Shown here: piece by piece, positions 1 through 7,710 of the stretch
Layout of the letters: every line of letters starts with the position of its first letter
Numbering within the stretch: the stretch's first letter is position 1
Assembly: GCF_001404985.1 (NCBI RefSeq)
Contig: NZ_JRLF01000009.1
Span: 496,001-560,000 of the forward strand
DNA length: 64,000 bases
Source of the DNA: Flavobacterium aquidurense
Lineage (GTDB): Bacteria > Bacteroidota > Bacteroidia > Flavobacteriales > Flavobacteriaceae
Direction: 5' to 3'
The notes under the pieces: generated by a model
Database searches by the model: none
The model's input: only the letters and a program-made list of their open reading frames with translations
Told to the model about the DNA's origin: nothing
Made by a program: the position numbers and the translations under genes

Positions 1-1596
1 GAAACGTATTCGAAGTTTATTAATTATATTTTATATTTCCTGGCAGAAATAGCCATTGCCGCGTGCGATTTAGCCGAAGTATTAGGAATGGCGATCGGGA
101 TCAACTTGCTTTTTGATATTCCGCTTATCGAAGGTGTTTTAATTACCGTTTTAGATACCTTTTTATTATTATTCCTTATCAATAAAGGAATCCGAAAAAT
201 GGAAGCTTTTATTATTGTTCTGGTTGCGATTATTGGTTTCTCCTTTATTTTTGAAATGATTTTTGCAGAACCGGAACTGGATAAAGTACTTTATGGTCTT
301 ATTCCTTCAATGCCAAACTCAGCGGCTTTGTATATTGCTATTGGGATTATTGGTGCAACGGTAATGCCACATAATTTATATTTGCATTCCTCTTTAGTTC
401 AAACCAGAAAATTTGACAGAACTCCAGCCGGAATCAAACAAGCTCTGAAATATAATTTCATAGATTCTACAATCGCCTTAAACCTTGCTTTTTTTGTAAA
501 CGCTGCTATTTTGATTTTGGCTGCAGCCACATTCTATAGAAACGGAATGTTTGAAGTTGCAGAAATTCAGGATGCACATCAGTTCCTGGAGCCTTTGCTG
601 GGAACCAAATGGGCACCAATTTTATTTGCCGTTGCTTTGATTGCCGCCGGACAAAGTTCGACTGTTACCGGAACTTTAGCCGGACAAATTGTAATGGAAG
701 GTTATCTGAATTTAAGAATTCAGCCTTGGGTCCGACGCATTATTACCCGCTTAATTGCCATTGTACCGGCAGTAATTGTGATCTTGATTTATGGCGAAAG
801 CGTCACGGGAAAACTTCTAATTTTAAGTCAGGTTATTTTGAGTTTACAATTGGGATTTGCGATTATTCCGCTAATACACTTTGTAAGCGATAAAACTAAG
901 ATGAAAGGATTTCATATTTCTAAAACAACTCAGGTCGCTGCCTGGATTATTGCGCTAATTATCGTTTCATTAAATGCAAAACTGGTTTATGACGAAATCA
1001 CATCATGGCTTGAAAACTCGAATCATCCAACAATTTTATGGTTAACAGTCGTTCCACTCGCTTTTGGATTTCTTGCTTTATTATTATACATTATTGCAAA
1101 ACCTTTTATTGCAAGAGCAAAATCGAATATCGAAAATCATTCACCTCATCACTTAAAATTAGTTTATACGCCAAAAGAAAGTTACGGCAAGAAAAACATA
1201 GCGATTTCAGTCGACTTTTCTAAAGCTGACGAAGCTGCACTTAATAATGCCTTTGAATTGGGCGGAATCGATGCGCAATATACCTTAATTCACATTGTAG
1301 AAACTGTTGGCGCATTAATGTATGGCGTACACGTTGACGATCACGAAACTACTATTGACGAAAAATTATTATTAGAATATAAAGAAATGCTTTCGCAGAA
1401 GGGATTCAGAATCGAAACAGAACTTGGTTTTGGGAAACCTAACGCAGTGATCCCGAAGATTATCAACCAAGGTAATTTTGACATTCTGGTTATGGGAACC
1501 CACGGCCACACTGGATTAAAAGATATTTTATTTGGTACAACCGTAGATAAATTGAGACATAAAATTTCAATACCTTTGTTGATTGTTAAAAAATAG
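1..1596 (+). CDS. Nramp-family Mn/Fe transporter with C-terminal UspA domain (5' end outside window)
   Basis: Inner-membrane divalent metal importer, probably Mn2+ or Fe2+, driven by protons. The frame is open from base 1, and the first visible residues (AEIAIAACDLAEVLG) match an internal Nramp membrane helix, so the start lies upstream; the ATG at 88 is internal. The metal-binding helix 6 motif MPHNLYLHS is encoded near base 366. Several hydrophobic helices follow to about base 1110. From about base 1185 a cytosolic universal-stress-protein domain begins (KKNIAISVDFS) and ends with the nucleotide-loop pattern GTHGHTGLKDILFGTTVD. Nramp proteins are normally about 400-450 residues, so the tail is an extra domain. 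A DtxR-type regulator follows downstream, which supports a manganese/iron role. Metal preference cannot be read from sequence alone. Confidence 0.93.
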   Translation, partial: ETYSKFINYILYFLAEIAIAACDLAEVLGMAIGINLLFDIPLIEGVLITVLDTFLLLFLINKGIRKMEAFIIVLVAIIGFSFIFEMIFAEPELDKVLYGLIPSMPNSAALYIAIGIIGATVMPHNLYLHSSLVQTRKFDRTPAGIKQALKYNFIDSTIALNLAFFVNAAILILAAATFYRNGMFEVAEIQDAHQFLEPLLGTKWAPILFAVALIAAGQSSTVTGTLAGQIVMEGYLNLRIQPWVRRIITRLIAIVPAVIVILIYGESVTGKLLILSQVILSLQLGFAIIPLIHFVSDKTKMKGFHISKTTQVAAWIIALIIVSLNAKLVYDEITSWLENSNHPTILWLTVVPLAFGFLALLLYIIAKPFIARAKSNIENHSPHHLKLVYTPKESYGKKNIAISVDFSKADEAALNNAFELGGIDAQYTLIHIVETVGALMYGVHVDDHETTIDEKLLLEYKEMLSQKGFRIETELGFGKPNAVIPKIINQGNFDILVMGTHGHTGLKDILFGTTVDKLRHKISIPLLIVKK

Positions 1597-1681
1597 GTTC
1601 AAAGTAACAGAGCGACAAAGGCACAAAGATTTAAAACCTTTGAACTTTTGTGCCTCTGAACCTTTGTGACTCAAAAAATAA
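1597..1681. repeat. Intergenic repeat with CTTTGTGxCTTTGT phrases
   Basis: The gap between the Nramp gene and the DtxR gene is made of variants of the words ttcaaag, ggcacaaag, ctttgaac and ctttgtgac, partly inverted (ggcacaaag near 1620 against ttttgtgcc near 1646). The same phrases occur before hemE at 11752-11801. This is a low-complexity repeat family and not coding. It contributes an alternative GTG start at 1650 for the next gene, which I reject. Confidence 0.6.
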
Positions 1682-1685
1682 AAAA

Positions 1686-2339
1686 ATGACTTTTTCAGAA
1701 GAAAATTATCTTAAATCAATCTATCATCTTACGGCTTCAAATGATGCTGAAGTCAGCACGAATGCTATTGCCGAAATGATGGAAACCAAAGCTTCATCTG
1801 TTACGGATATGCTTAAAAAATTATCTGAAAAGGATTTGGTAAACTATAAAAAGTATCAAGGCGTTTCTTTGACCGAAAACGGCAAATTAGCCGCTAAAAT
1901 GATTGTTAGAAAACATCGCTTATGGGAAGTTTTTCTTGTTGAAAAATTAAATTTTTCGTGGGATGAAGTTCATGATATTGCGGAACAATTAGAACACATT
2001 AAATCAGAACAGTTAATCAATCGTTTGGATGATTTTCTGGGAAATCCAACAGAAGATCCGCATGGTGACCCGATTCCGGATGCGAATGGACGAATTGTAA
2101 AAATTGAGAAACACTTACTTTCTGAATTAACAGAAAATCAAATTGGAGTTTGTGTAGGTGTAAAAGATACTTCATCAGAATTCCTGAAATATCTCGACAA
2201 ACAAGAGATTGCTCTGGGTTCTCAAATGGAACTTCTGTCTAAGGAATCTTTTGACTTATCTGTGAAGATTAAAATTGATGGCAGAGAATTGTCTATTTCG
2301 AATAAGATTGCTTCGAATTTGTTTGTAAAGCTGGTTTAG
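1686..2339 (+). CDS. DtxR/MntR-family metal-dependent transcriptional regulator
   Basis: Metal-sensing repressor, 217 residues, most likely controlling the adjacent Nramp gene. Residues 1-65 form a winged helix (FSEENYLKSIYHL, then the recognition region around TKASSVTDMLKKL). Residues 70-140 are the dimerisation and metal-binding domain, with RKHRLWEVFL, the His/Glu-rich EVHDIAEQLEHI and the family motif GNPTEDPHGDPIP. Residues 150-217 resemble the FeoA/SH3-like third domain. The ATG at 1686 is chosen because homologues start with TFSEENYLK and the upstream GTG (1650) lies inside a repeat. Whether the corepressor is Mn2+ or Fe2+ is uncertain; proximity to Nramp favours Mn2+. Confidence 0.9.
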   Translation: MTFSEENYLKSIYHLTASNDAEVSTNAIAEMMETKASSVTDMLKKLSEKDLVNYKKYQGVSLTENGKLAAKMIVRKHRLWEVFLVEKLNFSWDEVHDIAEQLEHIKSEQLINRLDDFLGNPTEDPHGDPIPDANGRIVKIEKHLLSELTENQIGVCVGVKDTSSEFLKYLDKQEIALGSQMELLSKESFDLSVKIKIDGRELSISNKIASNLFVKLV

Positions 2340-2375
2340 AGATTGTTTCCAAATGATTCGCGAAGAAGTCTGCTG

Positions 2376-2486
2376 ATTTTTGTCATCCCGAGAAACAAGT
2401 GATCTCAACAAGTTGCTCCACATTTTAGGAAAAATTCTTTACGTTAGTTCTTACGGATATCCCTCGTTTATCGGGATGACAAAAAT
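2376..2486. repeat. Inverted repeat ending in TCATCCCGA / TCGGGATGA
   Basis: A perfect 16-bp inverted repeat, ATTTTTGTCATCCCGA at 2376-2391 and its complement at 2471-2486, encloses 79 bases. It lies in the 397-base gap between the DtxR gene and the minus-strand gene ending at 2737. No coding signal is seen. It looks like a mobile or REP-type intergenic element and could fold as RNA from either strand. Confidence 0.7.
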
Positions 2487-2519
2487 GAGATTATGATCAC
2501 ATAAATGGATTACAACAAA

Positions 2520-2715
2520 GCGGGAGTTCGACTTCCCTCAGCCTGACAAGCGAGGCATTATACTTTATGATGCAAAAAGTTTCATCAACATTTGTTTCTC
2601 GCCCCGATAGAAGTGGAAATCCTTTTGTGCCGGTCCCGAGGCTTCGGGAGGCACAAAAGGTTGTAACGGATTGCTTCGCCAGTTCGCTCTTTCAGGCTCC
2701 TGTGCGGGATTAGCT
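2520..2715. repeat. Structured intergenic element with long hairpin; candidate conserved Flavobacterium RNA/repeat
   Basis: Non-coding stretch with a nested hairpin: arms CCTTTTGTGCC (2621-2631) and GGCACAAAAGG (2650-2660) flank the palindrome TCCCGAGGCTTCGGGA (2634-2649). Upstream is the phrase GCCCCGATAGAAGTGGAAAT (2601-2620); downstream is GCGGGATTAGCTCCTAAA near 2705. From memory, elements with this phrase order and a variable central hairpin recur in Flavobacterium genomes, sometimes discussed as a conserved RNA (possibly Flavo-1-like). I cannot verify the match here. No ORF fits. Confidence 0.5.
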
Positions 2716-2736
2716 CCTAAATCCAATAAAAGTTAT

Positions 2737-3135
2737 TTAAACAATTCCTTTCTCGATCATTTCTAACATTACGGGCGAAGCGTTCTTGAATGTCGGCTCT
2801 TGCTCGATGATACTTCCTGCGTTCTTTTTGTTTACTTTAAAAGTCACATCGTTATCTGTGGTAAACAATAAAGCGGTCAAAAATGGATTTTTGATATAAG
2901 TTCCCAATACCAATAAAGCTTCATCTAAAGTATGTGTACTTTCGATTTCTTCGGTTTTATAACGCGTTGTTAATGCGATTGAATACGTATTGTCTTCGTT
3001 TATCGCCAAACGGAAATAGATATTTTTAATCTCGGTATCGCCGATGGTTTTTGCCAGAGTTAATTTGGCAAAGGTGCCGGCTTTGATGCTTTCTTTAACA
3101 CGTTCGCAAAAAAGAGCAAATATAGGTTCGTACAT
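2737..3135 (-). CDS. Conserved hypothetical protein, 132 aa
   Basis: I do not recognise a family. The protein is soluble, with no signal peptide or membrane helix, and mixed alpha/beta in appearance (MYEPIFALFCERV at the start, KNPFLTALLFTTDNDVTFKVNKKN in the second half). The ATG at 3135 is preferred over the upstream one at 3162, which lies in a low-complexity repeat (ctaagattctgaggcactaag). It sits 69 bases downstream of the enoyl-CoA hydratase gene on the same strand and may share its transcript. The flanking repeat elements give no clue to function. Confidence 0.75.
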   Translation of the reverse strand: MYEPIFALFCERVKESIKAGTFAKLTLAKTIGDTEIKNIYFRLAINEDNTYSIALTTRYKTEEIESTHTLDEALLVLGTYIKNPFLTALLFTTDNDVTFKVNKKNAGSIIEQEPTFKNASPVMLEMIEKGIV

Positions 3136-3204
3136 TTTTTTATTTCTAAGATTCTGAGGCACTAAGATTCTTTTTGAATCTTTATATCTCGTTGTGGTAT
3201 AATT

Positions 3205-3987
3205 TTATTTTCCTGTAAATTCAGCTTTTCTTTTCTCTAAGAATGCTGTTGTTCCTTCCTTAAAATCCTGGGTTCCGAAACATTTACCGAATGATTTTAT
3301 TTCGGTATCAAAACCATTTTTACCGTCTGTATAATTTGCATTGATTGCTTTTATGGCTTTACCAATTGCAAAAGGAGCATTTTTGATGATTTTATTGGCT
3401 ATTACATTTGTAAAAGACAAAAGTTCTTCTTGTGGCACTACATAATTTACCAATCCGTATTGTTTGGCTTCTTCTGCAGAAATCATTGCTGCGGTCATAA
3501 TCATTTCCATTGCACGGCCCTTTCCTATTAATTGTGGCAAACGCTGCGTTCCTCCATAACCGGGAATCAATCCTAAGGTTACTTCGGGTAATCCCATTTT
3601 AGCATTATCTGATGCTACTCTAAAATGACATGCCATTGCAAGTTCTAATCCTCCGCCAAGTGCAAAACCATTTACGGCAGCAATAACGGGTTTCTTTAAG
3701 TTCTCTATAAAATCAAATAGTAATTCTTGTCCTTCTCCGGCTAATTGAGCTCCTTCTGCTACAGAATAATTTGCAAATTCTGAGATATCAGCTCCGGCTA
3801 CAAATGCTTTTTCGCCGCTTCCTGTAATAACAATTACACGAACATCATCATTTTTACCTAATAATTTTACCGCTTTGCTCAAATCACTAATTGTTGCTTT
3901 GTTTAAAGCATTTAGTTTTGTAGGTCTGTTTATGGTTACGGTTGCAATTTTTTCTTCAATCGAGATTAAAAGATTTTCGTAGTTCAT
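3205..3987 (-). CDS. Enoyl-CoA hydratase/isomerase (crotonase) family protein
   Basis: Cytoplasmic crotonase-fold enzyme of 260 residues, the usual family length, probably hydrating short-chain enoyl-CoA in fatty-acid or amino-acid degradation. Visible landmarks are TVTINRPTKLNALNK near the N-terminus, the oxyanion-hole segment VAGADISEFA, the second oxyanion region AVNGFALGGGLELAMACH and the catalytic Glu region LPEVTLGLIPGYGGTQRLPQ, which carries both glutamate positions of true hydratases. The ATG at 3987 fits homologues; an earlier in-frame ATG at 4059 would overlap the kinase by 62 bases and adds non-family sequence. Only 10 bases separate it from the kinase stop, so co-transcription is likely. 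Confidence 0.92.
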   Translation of the reverse strand: MNYENLLISIEEKIATVTINRPTKLNALNKATISDLSKAVKLLGKNDDVRVIVITGSGEKAFVAGADISEFANYSVAEGAQLAGEGQELLFDFIENLKKPVIAAVNGFALGGGLELAMACHFRVASDNAKMGLPEVTLGLIPGYGGTQRLPQLIGKGRAMEMIMTAAMISAEEAKQYGLVNYVVPQEELLSFTNVIANKIIKNAPFAIGKAIKAINANYTDGKNGFDTEIKSFGKCFGTQDFKEGTTAFLEKRKAEFTGK

Positions 3988-3997
3988 GACGCTTTTT

Positions 3998-5470
3998 TTA
4001 GGAGTTTGTGATTGGCAAAGAAACTCTAAAAGTAGTTCCTTTTCCGTAAGTTGATTCAAAGGTAATTGTTCCTTTGTAATTTTCTATAATGTTTTTTATA
4101 ATTCCGAGTCCAAGTCCCATTCCACTTGTTTTCGTAGTGAATTTTGGTTCAAAGATCCGACCTGTATCCAGTTTTTGAATCCCTATTCCATTATCCTTTA
4201 CAGCAATCTCTACATTATTGTTTCTGCGTTTTACGGTAACAACAATAGATTTATGAAACTGACTTTCCGGAATTGCCTGTGTTGCATTTTTTACGAGATT
4301 CGTAATGACACGAATCAATTGTGTACGATCCATTTTTGAAATGATTTCCTCTTCTTCGCTTTCAAACACAATATAATCCTCGTTGAAAATATCCAAAGAG
4401 AGCTCAACGACTTCAACCACATTTAAAGTTTCGTTTTGTTGCGCCGGCATTGATGCAAAATTCGAAAATGCCGATGCTACTGCGGTCATAGTATCAATTT
4501 GCTGAATTAAAGTTTCAGAATAATCGTTTAATTTTTGTTTTACATCCGGAGCCGTTGGATCAAACTTACGTTGAAAACTCTGCACGGTTAACCTCATCGG
4601 CGTAAGCGGATTTTTTATTTCGTGCGCTACTTGTTTCGCCATTTCGCGCCAGGCTTCTTCACGCTCACTTTGGGCTAGTTTTATGGCGCTAGTTTCGAGT
4701 TTGTCGACCATTCCGTTGTAAGCCTTTATCAGGAAATTTACTTCCTTACTATTGGCTTCCAAAACGATTTTTTCGTTTTTCTGATCCAGATTGGTTTCTT
4801 CTAATCTGTCTGAAATGGTTTTCAGCGATTTTGTAATATAGGTCGAAAGGAAATATGCTAATGCAAAAGCTACAACCAACATAAAAGAATAAACCTGACT
4901 TAAACGAATCAGGAAAGTATTCAATTCGTTATCATAATAGCCATCGTCTTCTAAATACGGAAGATTTAAAATACCAAGCGGTTTGAATTTTTCGTCTTTG
5001 ATTAAACTGTAAGATGATCGATTTTTGACTCCATCGATGGTTTTAATATCTACAAAACGCTTTTCGATCGAAGAACGCACTAATTTTAAAATATAATCCG
5101 GAACAGGCGGCGCTACTTTATCAACGGCAAAAGACTCTTTTGATGATTTTAATAGTTTTCCATCAAGACTATAAATATTGATTTCAATTTTATGAATCTG
5201 AGCTAATTCGTGGATTTTATCCTTGAAAATCAAATCCAGGTTTCCGGTTTTTAAAGGATAAGTTGTAGTCGAAAGCACATAATTAATGTGTTCTTTTACT
5301 GCATTTTCTTTTCGTTCAAGACGTTCCTGATGGTATTCTTTGGCTTCATTCTTAAACTGAATAATCGAAATGGAAGCCAATAAAAAAGATGCCACAACAA
5401 TCAATACAATCATCGACAGGAAAATCCTGGTACGAAGCGAAAGCATTGACATTTTGAAGTTGTTCAGCAT
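3998..5470 (-). CDS. NtrY-like sensor histidine kinase (orphan)
   Basis: Membrane-bound two-component sensor of 490 residues. A first membrane helix lies at about residues 12-32 and a second at about 190-212, enclosing a periplasmic sensor region of about 155 residues. A HAMP linker, the dimerisation/phospho-acceptor motif VAHEIKNPLTPMRLTVQ, the N-box NLVKNATQAIP, G1 DNGIGI and G2 GMGLGLGIIKNI follow, so it should be catalytically complete. The HEIKNPLTPMRL form is typical of NtrY-type kinases. No response regulator gene is adjacent. The next gene, a crotonase, starts 10 bases downstream. The signal is unknown. Confidence 0.9.
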   Translation of the reverse strand: MLNNFKMSMLSLRTRIFLSMIVLIVVASFLLASISIIQFKNEAKEYHQERLERKENAVKEHINYVLSTTTYPLKTGNLDLIFKDKIHELAQIHKIEINIYSLDGKLLKSSKESFAVDKVAPPVPDYILKLVRSSIEKRFVDIKTIDGVKNRSSYSLIKDEKFKPLGILNLPYLEDDGYYDNELNTFLIRLSQVYSFMLVVAFALAYFLSTYITKSLKTISDRLEETNLDQKNEKIVLEANSKEVNFLIKAYNGMVDKLETSAIKLAQSEREEAWREMAKQVAHEIKNPLTPMRLTVQSFQRKFDPTAPDVKQKLNDYSETLIQQIDTMTAVASAFSNFASMPAQQNETLNVVEVVELSLDIFNEDYIVFESEEEEIISKMDRTQLIRVITNLVKNATQAIPESQFHKSIVVTVKRRNNNVEIAVKDNGIGIQKLDTGRIFEPKFTTKTSGMGLGLGIIKNIIENYKGTITFESTYGKGTTFRVSLPITNS

Positions 5471-5478
5471 ATATTTAG

Positions 5479-5562
5479 TATTCAGTCTCAGTATTCAGTC
5501 TCAGTATTCAGTCTCAGTATTCAGTCTCAGCATAAACTGAAAACTAAGACTGAGACTGAATA
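5479..5562. repeat. Four tandem 13-bp repeats plus an inverted copy
   Basis: The unit TATTCAGTCTCAG occurs four times head-to-tail at 5479-5530. After a short spacer its reverse complement CTGAGACTGAATA stands at 5550-5562, directly against the stop codon of hemJ. The inverted copy can pair with any of the four units, giving alternative hairpins. Related phrases occur at 12834-12900 and 33132-33187. Confidence 0.85.
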
Positions 5563-6111
5563 CTATTTTTTCTCTCTTATTCTTTTATAAAAACGGAATC
5601 CCAACATAATGATAATCGAGAATAAAAAGATTCCGATTACACCAAAAATCCAATTGATGGCACTTTTTAAAACTACTAAAAAAACCACGGCAAAAAGGAT
5701 AATCGTTGCGCCTTCATTCCATAAACGCATAAAATTGTTAGAATATTTTACCTCATCATTTTGCAATTGCTTAAATATTTGATGGCATTTTGCATGATAC
5801 AAATACAATAAAAAAACAAAACATAACTTAACGTGCATCCATGGCATTTTGAGCCAGGCGTTTCCTAAATCTGTAAAAAGCAACATCCAAAAAGCAAAAA
5901 TACTTGCCAAAATTGCTGACGGCCACGTAATAATATACCACAAACGATACGTCATTATTTTGTATTGCGCTTGTAAAATTTCTTTTTCAGGAGATGATTT
6001 TTCGTTGGCTTCAATTTGATAAACAAACAAACGCACGATATAAAACAATCCGGCAAACCAGGTTATTACAAAAATAAGATGCAGTGATTTCAGATAGTTA
6101 TAGTATTCCAT
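5563..6111 (-). CDS. hemJ: HemJ-type protoporphyrinogen IX oxidase (CopD-like membrane protein)
   Basis: Integral membrane enzyme of 182 residues that oxidises protoporphyrinogen IX to protoporphyrin IX, the step before ferrochelatase. The N-terminus (YLKSLHLIFVITWFAGLFYI) carries the conserved His and Trp of the HemJ/UPF0093 family; a second conserved block is KIMTYRLWYIITWPSAI and a third WMHVKLCFVFLLYLYH. About four to five membrane helices are visible. It lies 43 bases downstream of hemH on the same strand, in agreement with the pathway. No hemG or hemY is seen, so this is probably the working oxidase of the cell. Confidence 0.88.
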   Translation of the reverse strand: MEYYNYLKSLHLIFVITWFAGLFYIVRLFVYQIEANEKSSPEKEILQAQYKIMTYRLWYIITWPSAILASIFAFWMLLFTDLGNAWLKMPWMHVKLCFVFLLYLYHAKCHQIFKQLQNDEVKYSNNFMRLWNEGATIILFAVVFLVVLKSAINWIFGVIGIFLFSIIIMLGFRFYKRIREKK

Positions 6112-6154
6112 TATAAAGTCTTTTTTCTTTACTCTTTCTTCTTTGTTCTATTTT

Positions 6155-7168
6155 CTATTTAGCCCAATCATTAATCCAATTACCTACTGTTTCACACCAT
6201 TCATCGTCATCATTTAAACACGGAATTGCCAGGAATTTTTCTCCTCCGTTTTTCTCGAAATCTTCTTTGGCGCGCATTGCAATTTCTTCCAGCGTTTCTA
6301 AACAATCAGAAACGAAAGCTGGTGTTACAACAGCTAAATTTCTGATTCCTTTTCCTGGCATTTTATCAATTTCAACATCGGTATACGGTTCTAACCATTT
6401 ATCTCCTGCTAAACGAGACTGAAAAGTTAAACTATATTTATCTTCAGGAAGTCCTAATAATTTTACGACTTGTCTGGTTGTCTCATAACATTGGTGACGG
6501 TAACAAAAATCGTGTGCCGGTGAAGGTGTATTACAGCAAGAACCATCAATTTTACAATGTGATTTTGTTACATCGGTTTTGCGAATATGACGTTCCGGTA
6601 TTCCGTGGTACGAGAACAATAAATGATCGTAATCAAAACCAACTAAATGTTTATGAATCGAATCTGCCAAATTCTTGATGTAATCCGGTTTGTTATAAAA
6701 CGCGGGAACATCAGTAAAAGTCATTTGAGGGAATTTCTTTTTACGAATTTCTTCTGCTTTTACTAAAATGGTCAAAGTCGAAGCCATTGCATATTGTGGA
6801 TATAACGGAAAAAGTAATACTTCAGTAACACCTTTATCATGCAATTCCTGAAGTCCTTTTTCGATAGTCATACTTCCGTAACGCATGGCCAGAGCAACAG
6901 GAACATTTACTAAAGGCTGCACTTTTTTCTGCATTCTTTCAGAAAGAACTACTAATGGAGAACCTTCGTCCCACCAAATTTTCGCATAAGCGTGCGCTGA
7001 TTCTTCTGGTCTTTTTCTTAAAATAATACCACGAACCAATAAAGCTCTCAATAAATACGGAACATCGATCACGTATTTATCCATTAAAAATTCGTCTAAA
7101 TATGGTTTTACATCTTTTGGTGTTGGACTTTCCGGAGATCCTAAGTTTACTAATAATACGCCTTTCAT
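6155..7168 (-). CDS. hemH: Ferrochelatase
   Basis: Inserts Fe2+ into protoporphyrin IX to make haem (last step). The protein has 337 residues, normal for the family. It starts with KGVLLVNLGSPESP; the catalytic His188 lies in LLFSYHGIPERH, and the conserved acidic helix DCLETLEEI is at residues 288-296. A cysteine cluster at residues 205, 211, 212, 222 and 227 sits between these motifs and could ligate an iron-sulfur cluster, as in some bacterial ferrochelatases (inference). It is followed by hemJ. A -7 box TACTTTTG lies about 65 bases upstream of the start. Confidence 0.96.
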   Translation of the reverse strand: MKGVLLVNLGSPESPTPKDVKPYLDEFLMDKYVIDVPYLLRALLVRGIILRKRPEESAHAYAKIWWDEGSPLVVLSERMQKKVQPLVNVPVALAMRYGSMTIEKGLQELHDKGVTEVLLFPLYPQYAMASTLTILVKAEEIRKKKFPQMTFTDVPAFYNKPDYIKNLADSIHKHLVGFDYDHLLFSYHGIPERHIRKTDVTKSHCKIDGSCCNTPSPAHDFCYRHQCYETTRQVVKLLGLPEDKYSLTFQSRLAGDKWLEPYTDVEIDKMPGKGIRNLAVVTPAFVSDCLETLEEIAMRAKEDFEKNGGEKFLAIPCLNDDDEWCETVGNWINDWAK

Positions 7169-7186
7169 TCTGTTTTTTTTGCTTTA

Positions 7187-7212
7187 GGCTTTAAGCTATA
7201 GGCTTTAAGCAT
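7187..7212. repeat. GGCTTTAAGC direct repeat in hemH leader
   Basis: The phrase ggctttaagc occurs twice, at 7187-7196 and 7201-7210, in the form ggctttaagc-tata-ggctttaagc. It falls between the predicted hemH promoter and the hemH start, so it would be in the leader RNA. Function unknown; it resembles other phrase repeats in the window. Confidence 0.55.
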
Positions 7213-7233
7213 TTGTTTGTTTAAAAATTTCGT

Positions 7234-7241
7234 CAAAAGTA
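7234..7241 (-). promoter_or_regulatory. Predicted -7 box of the hemH-hemJ promoter
   Basis: On the minus strand the bases read TACTTTTG, matching the Bacteroidota housekeeping -7 consensus TAnnTTTG. Transcription would begin near 7227, leaving a leader of about 60 bases before hemH. No clear TTTG -33 box is seen at the expected distance. Confidence 0.45.
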
Positions 7242-7326
7242 AAACTTGCAACTTTTTAGAAATATGATAAATGTTATTTTTTATTTATGTTCTGATATAT
7301 AAAATTGATGCTGAAGTCTTTTTAAT

Positions 7327-7707
7327 TTAATCTTCACTTAAAACGTTTAACTCTTTTTCCATTTTCTCTTTCCATCCTTTTCCATTTCTACTTACGAGGT
7401 AAACATCTGTTATTCTATGATACTCTTTTATTGCTTTGTCCATTTTCTTGTCACCTATAACACAACCTTGATTTTGTTTATATAAACCATATTTTTTATA
7501 AACACTATCACGCTTATACTTTCTTGTCTCTTGAATTTTTCTTTCGGTCTCGATCGGAGAAATAAAAGGTAAACCATAAGTAAATGTCTTTACACTATCT
7601 ACTATAATATCATGCGATGCATAGTTTTTATATTCATTCAATAAAGAACGATCAGTTGATTTACAGCTTAATAAAGGAATAAATATCAAAAAAAGTATTT
7701 TTCTCAT
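7327..7707 (-). CDS. Hypothetical lipoprotein, 126 aa
   Basis: Small exported protein of unknown function. The N-terminus MRKILFLIFIPLLSCKS is a signal peptide ending in a lipobox (LLSC), so it is expected to be lipidated. The mature part is charged and Lys-rich, with no domain I recognise. It starts three bases after the araC-type regulator stop on the same strand, so the two are probably one transcript. It lies just upstream of the hemH promoter region. Confidence 0.75.
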   Translation of the reverse strand: MRKILFLIFIPLLSCKSTDRSLLNEYKNYASHDIIVDSVKTFTYGLPFISPIETERKIQETRKYKRDSVYKKYGLYKQNQGCVIGDKKMDKAIKEYHRITDVYLVSRNGKGWKEKMEKELNVLSED

Positions 7708-7710
7708 TTG

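Noticed and set aside
1650..1685. GTG start of the DtxR-type regulator
   Set aside because: These codons come from the CTTTGTG intergenic repeat; the conserved sequence begins at ATG 1686.
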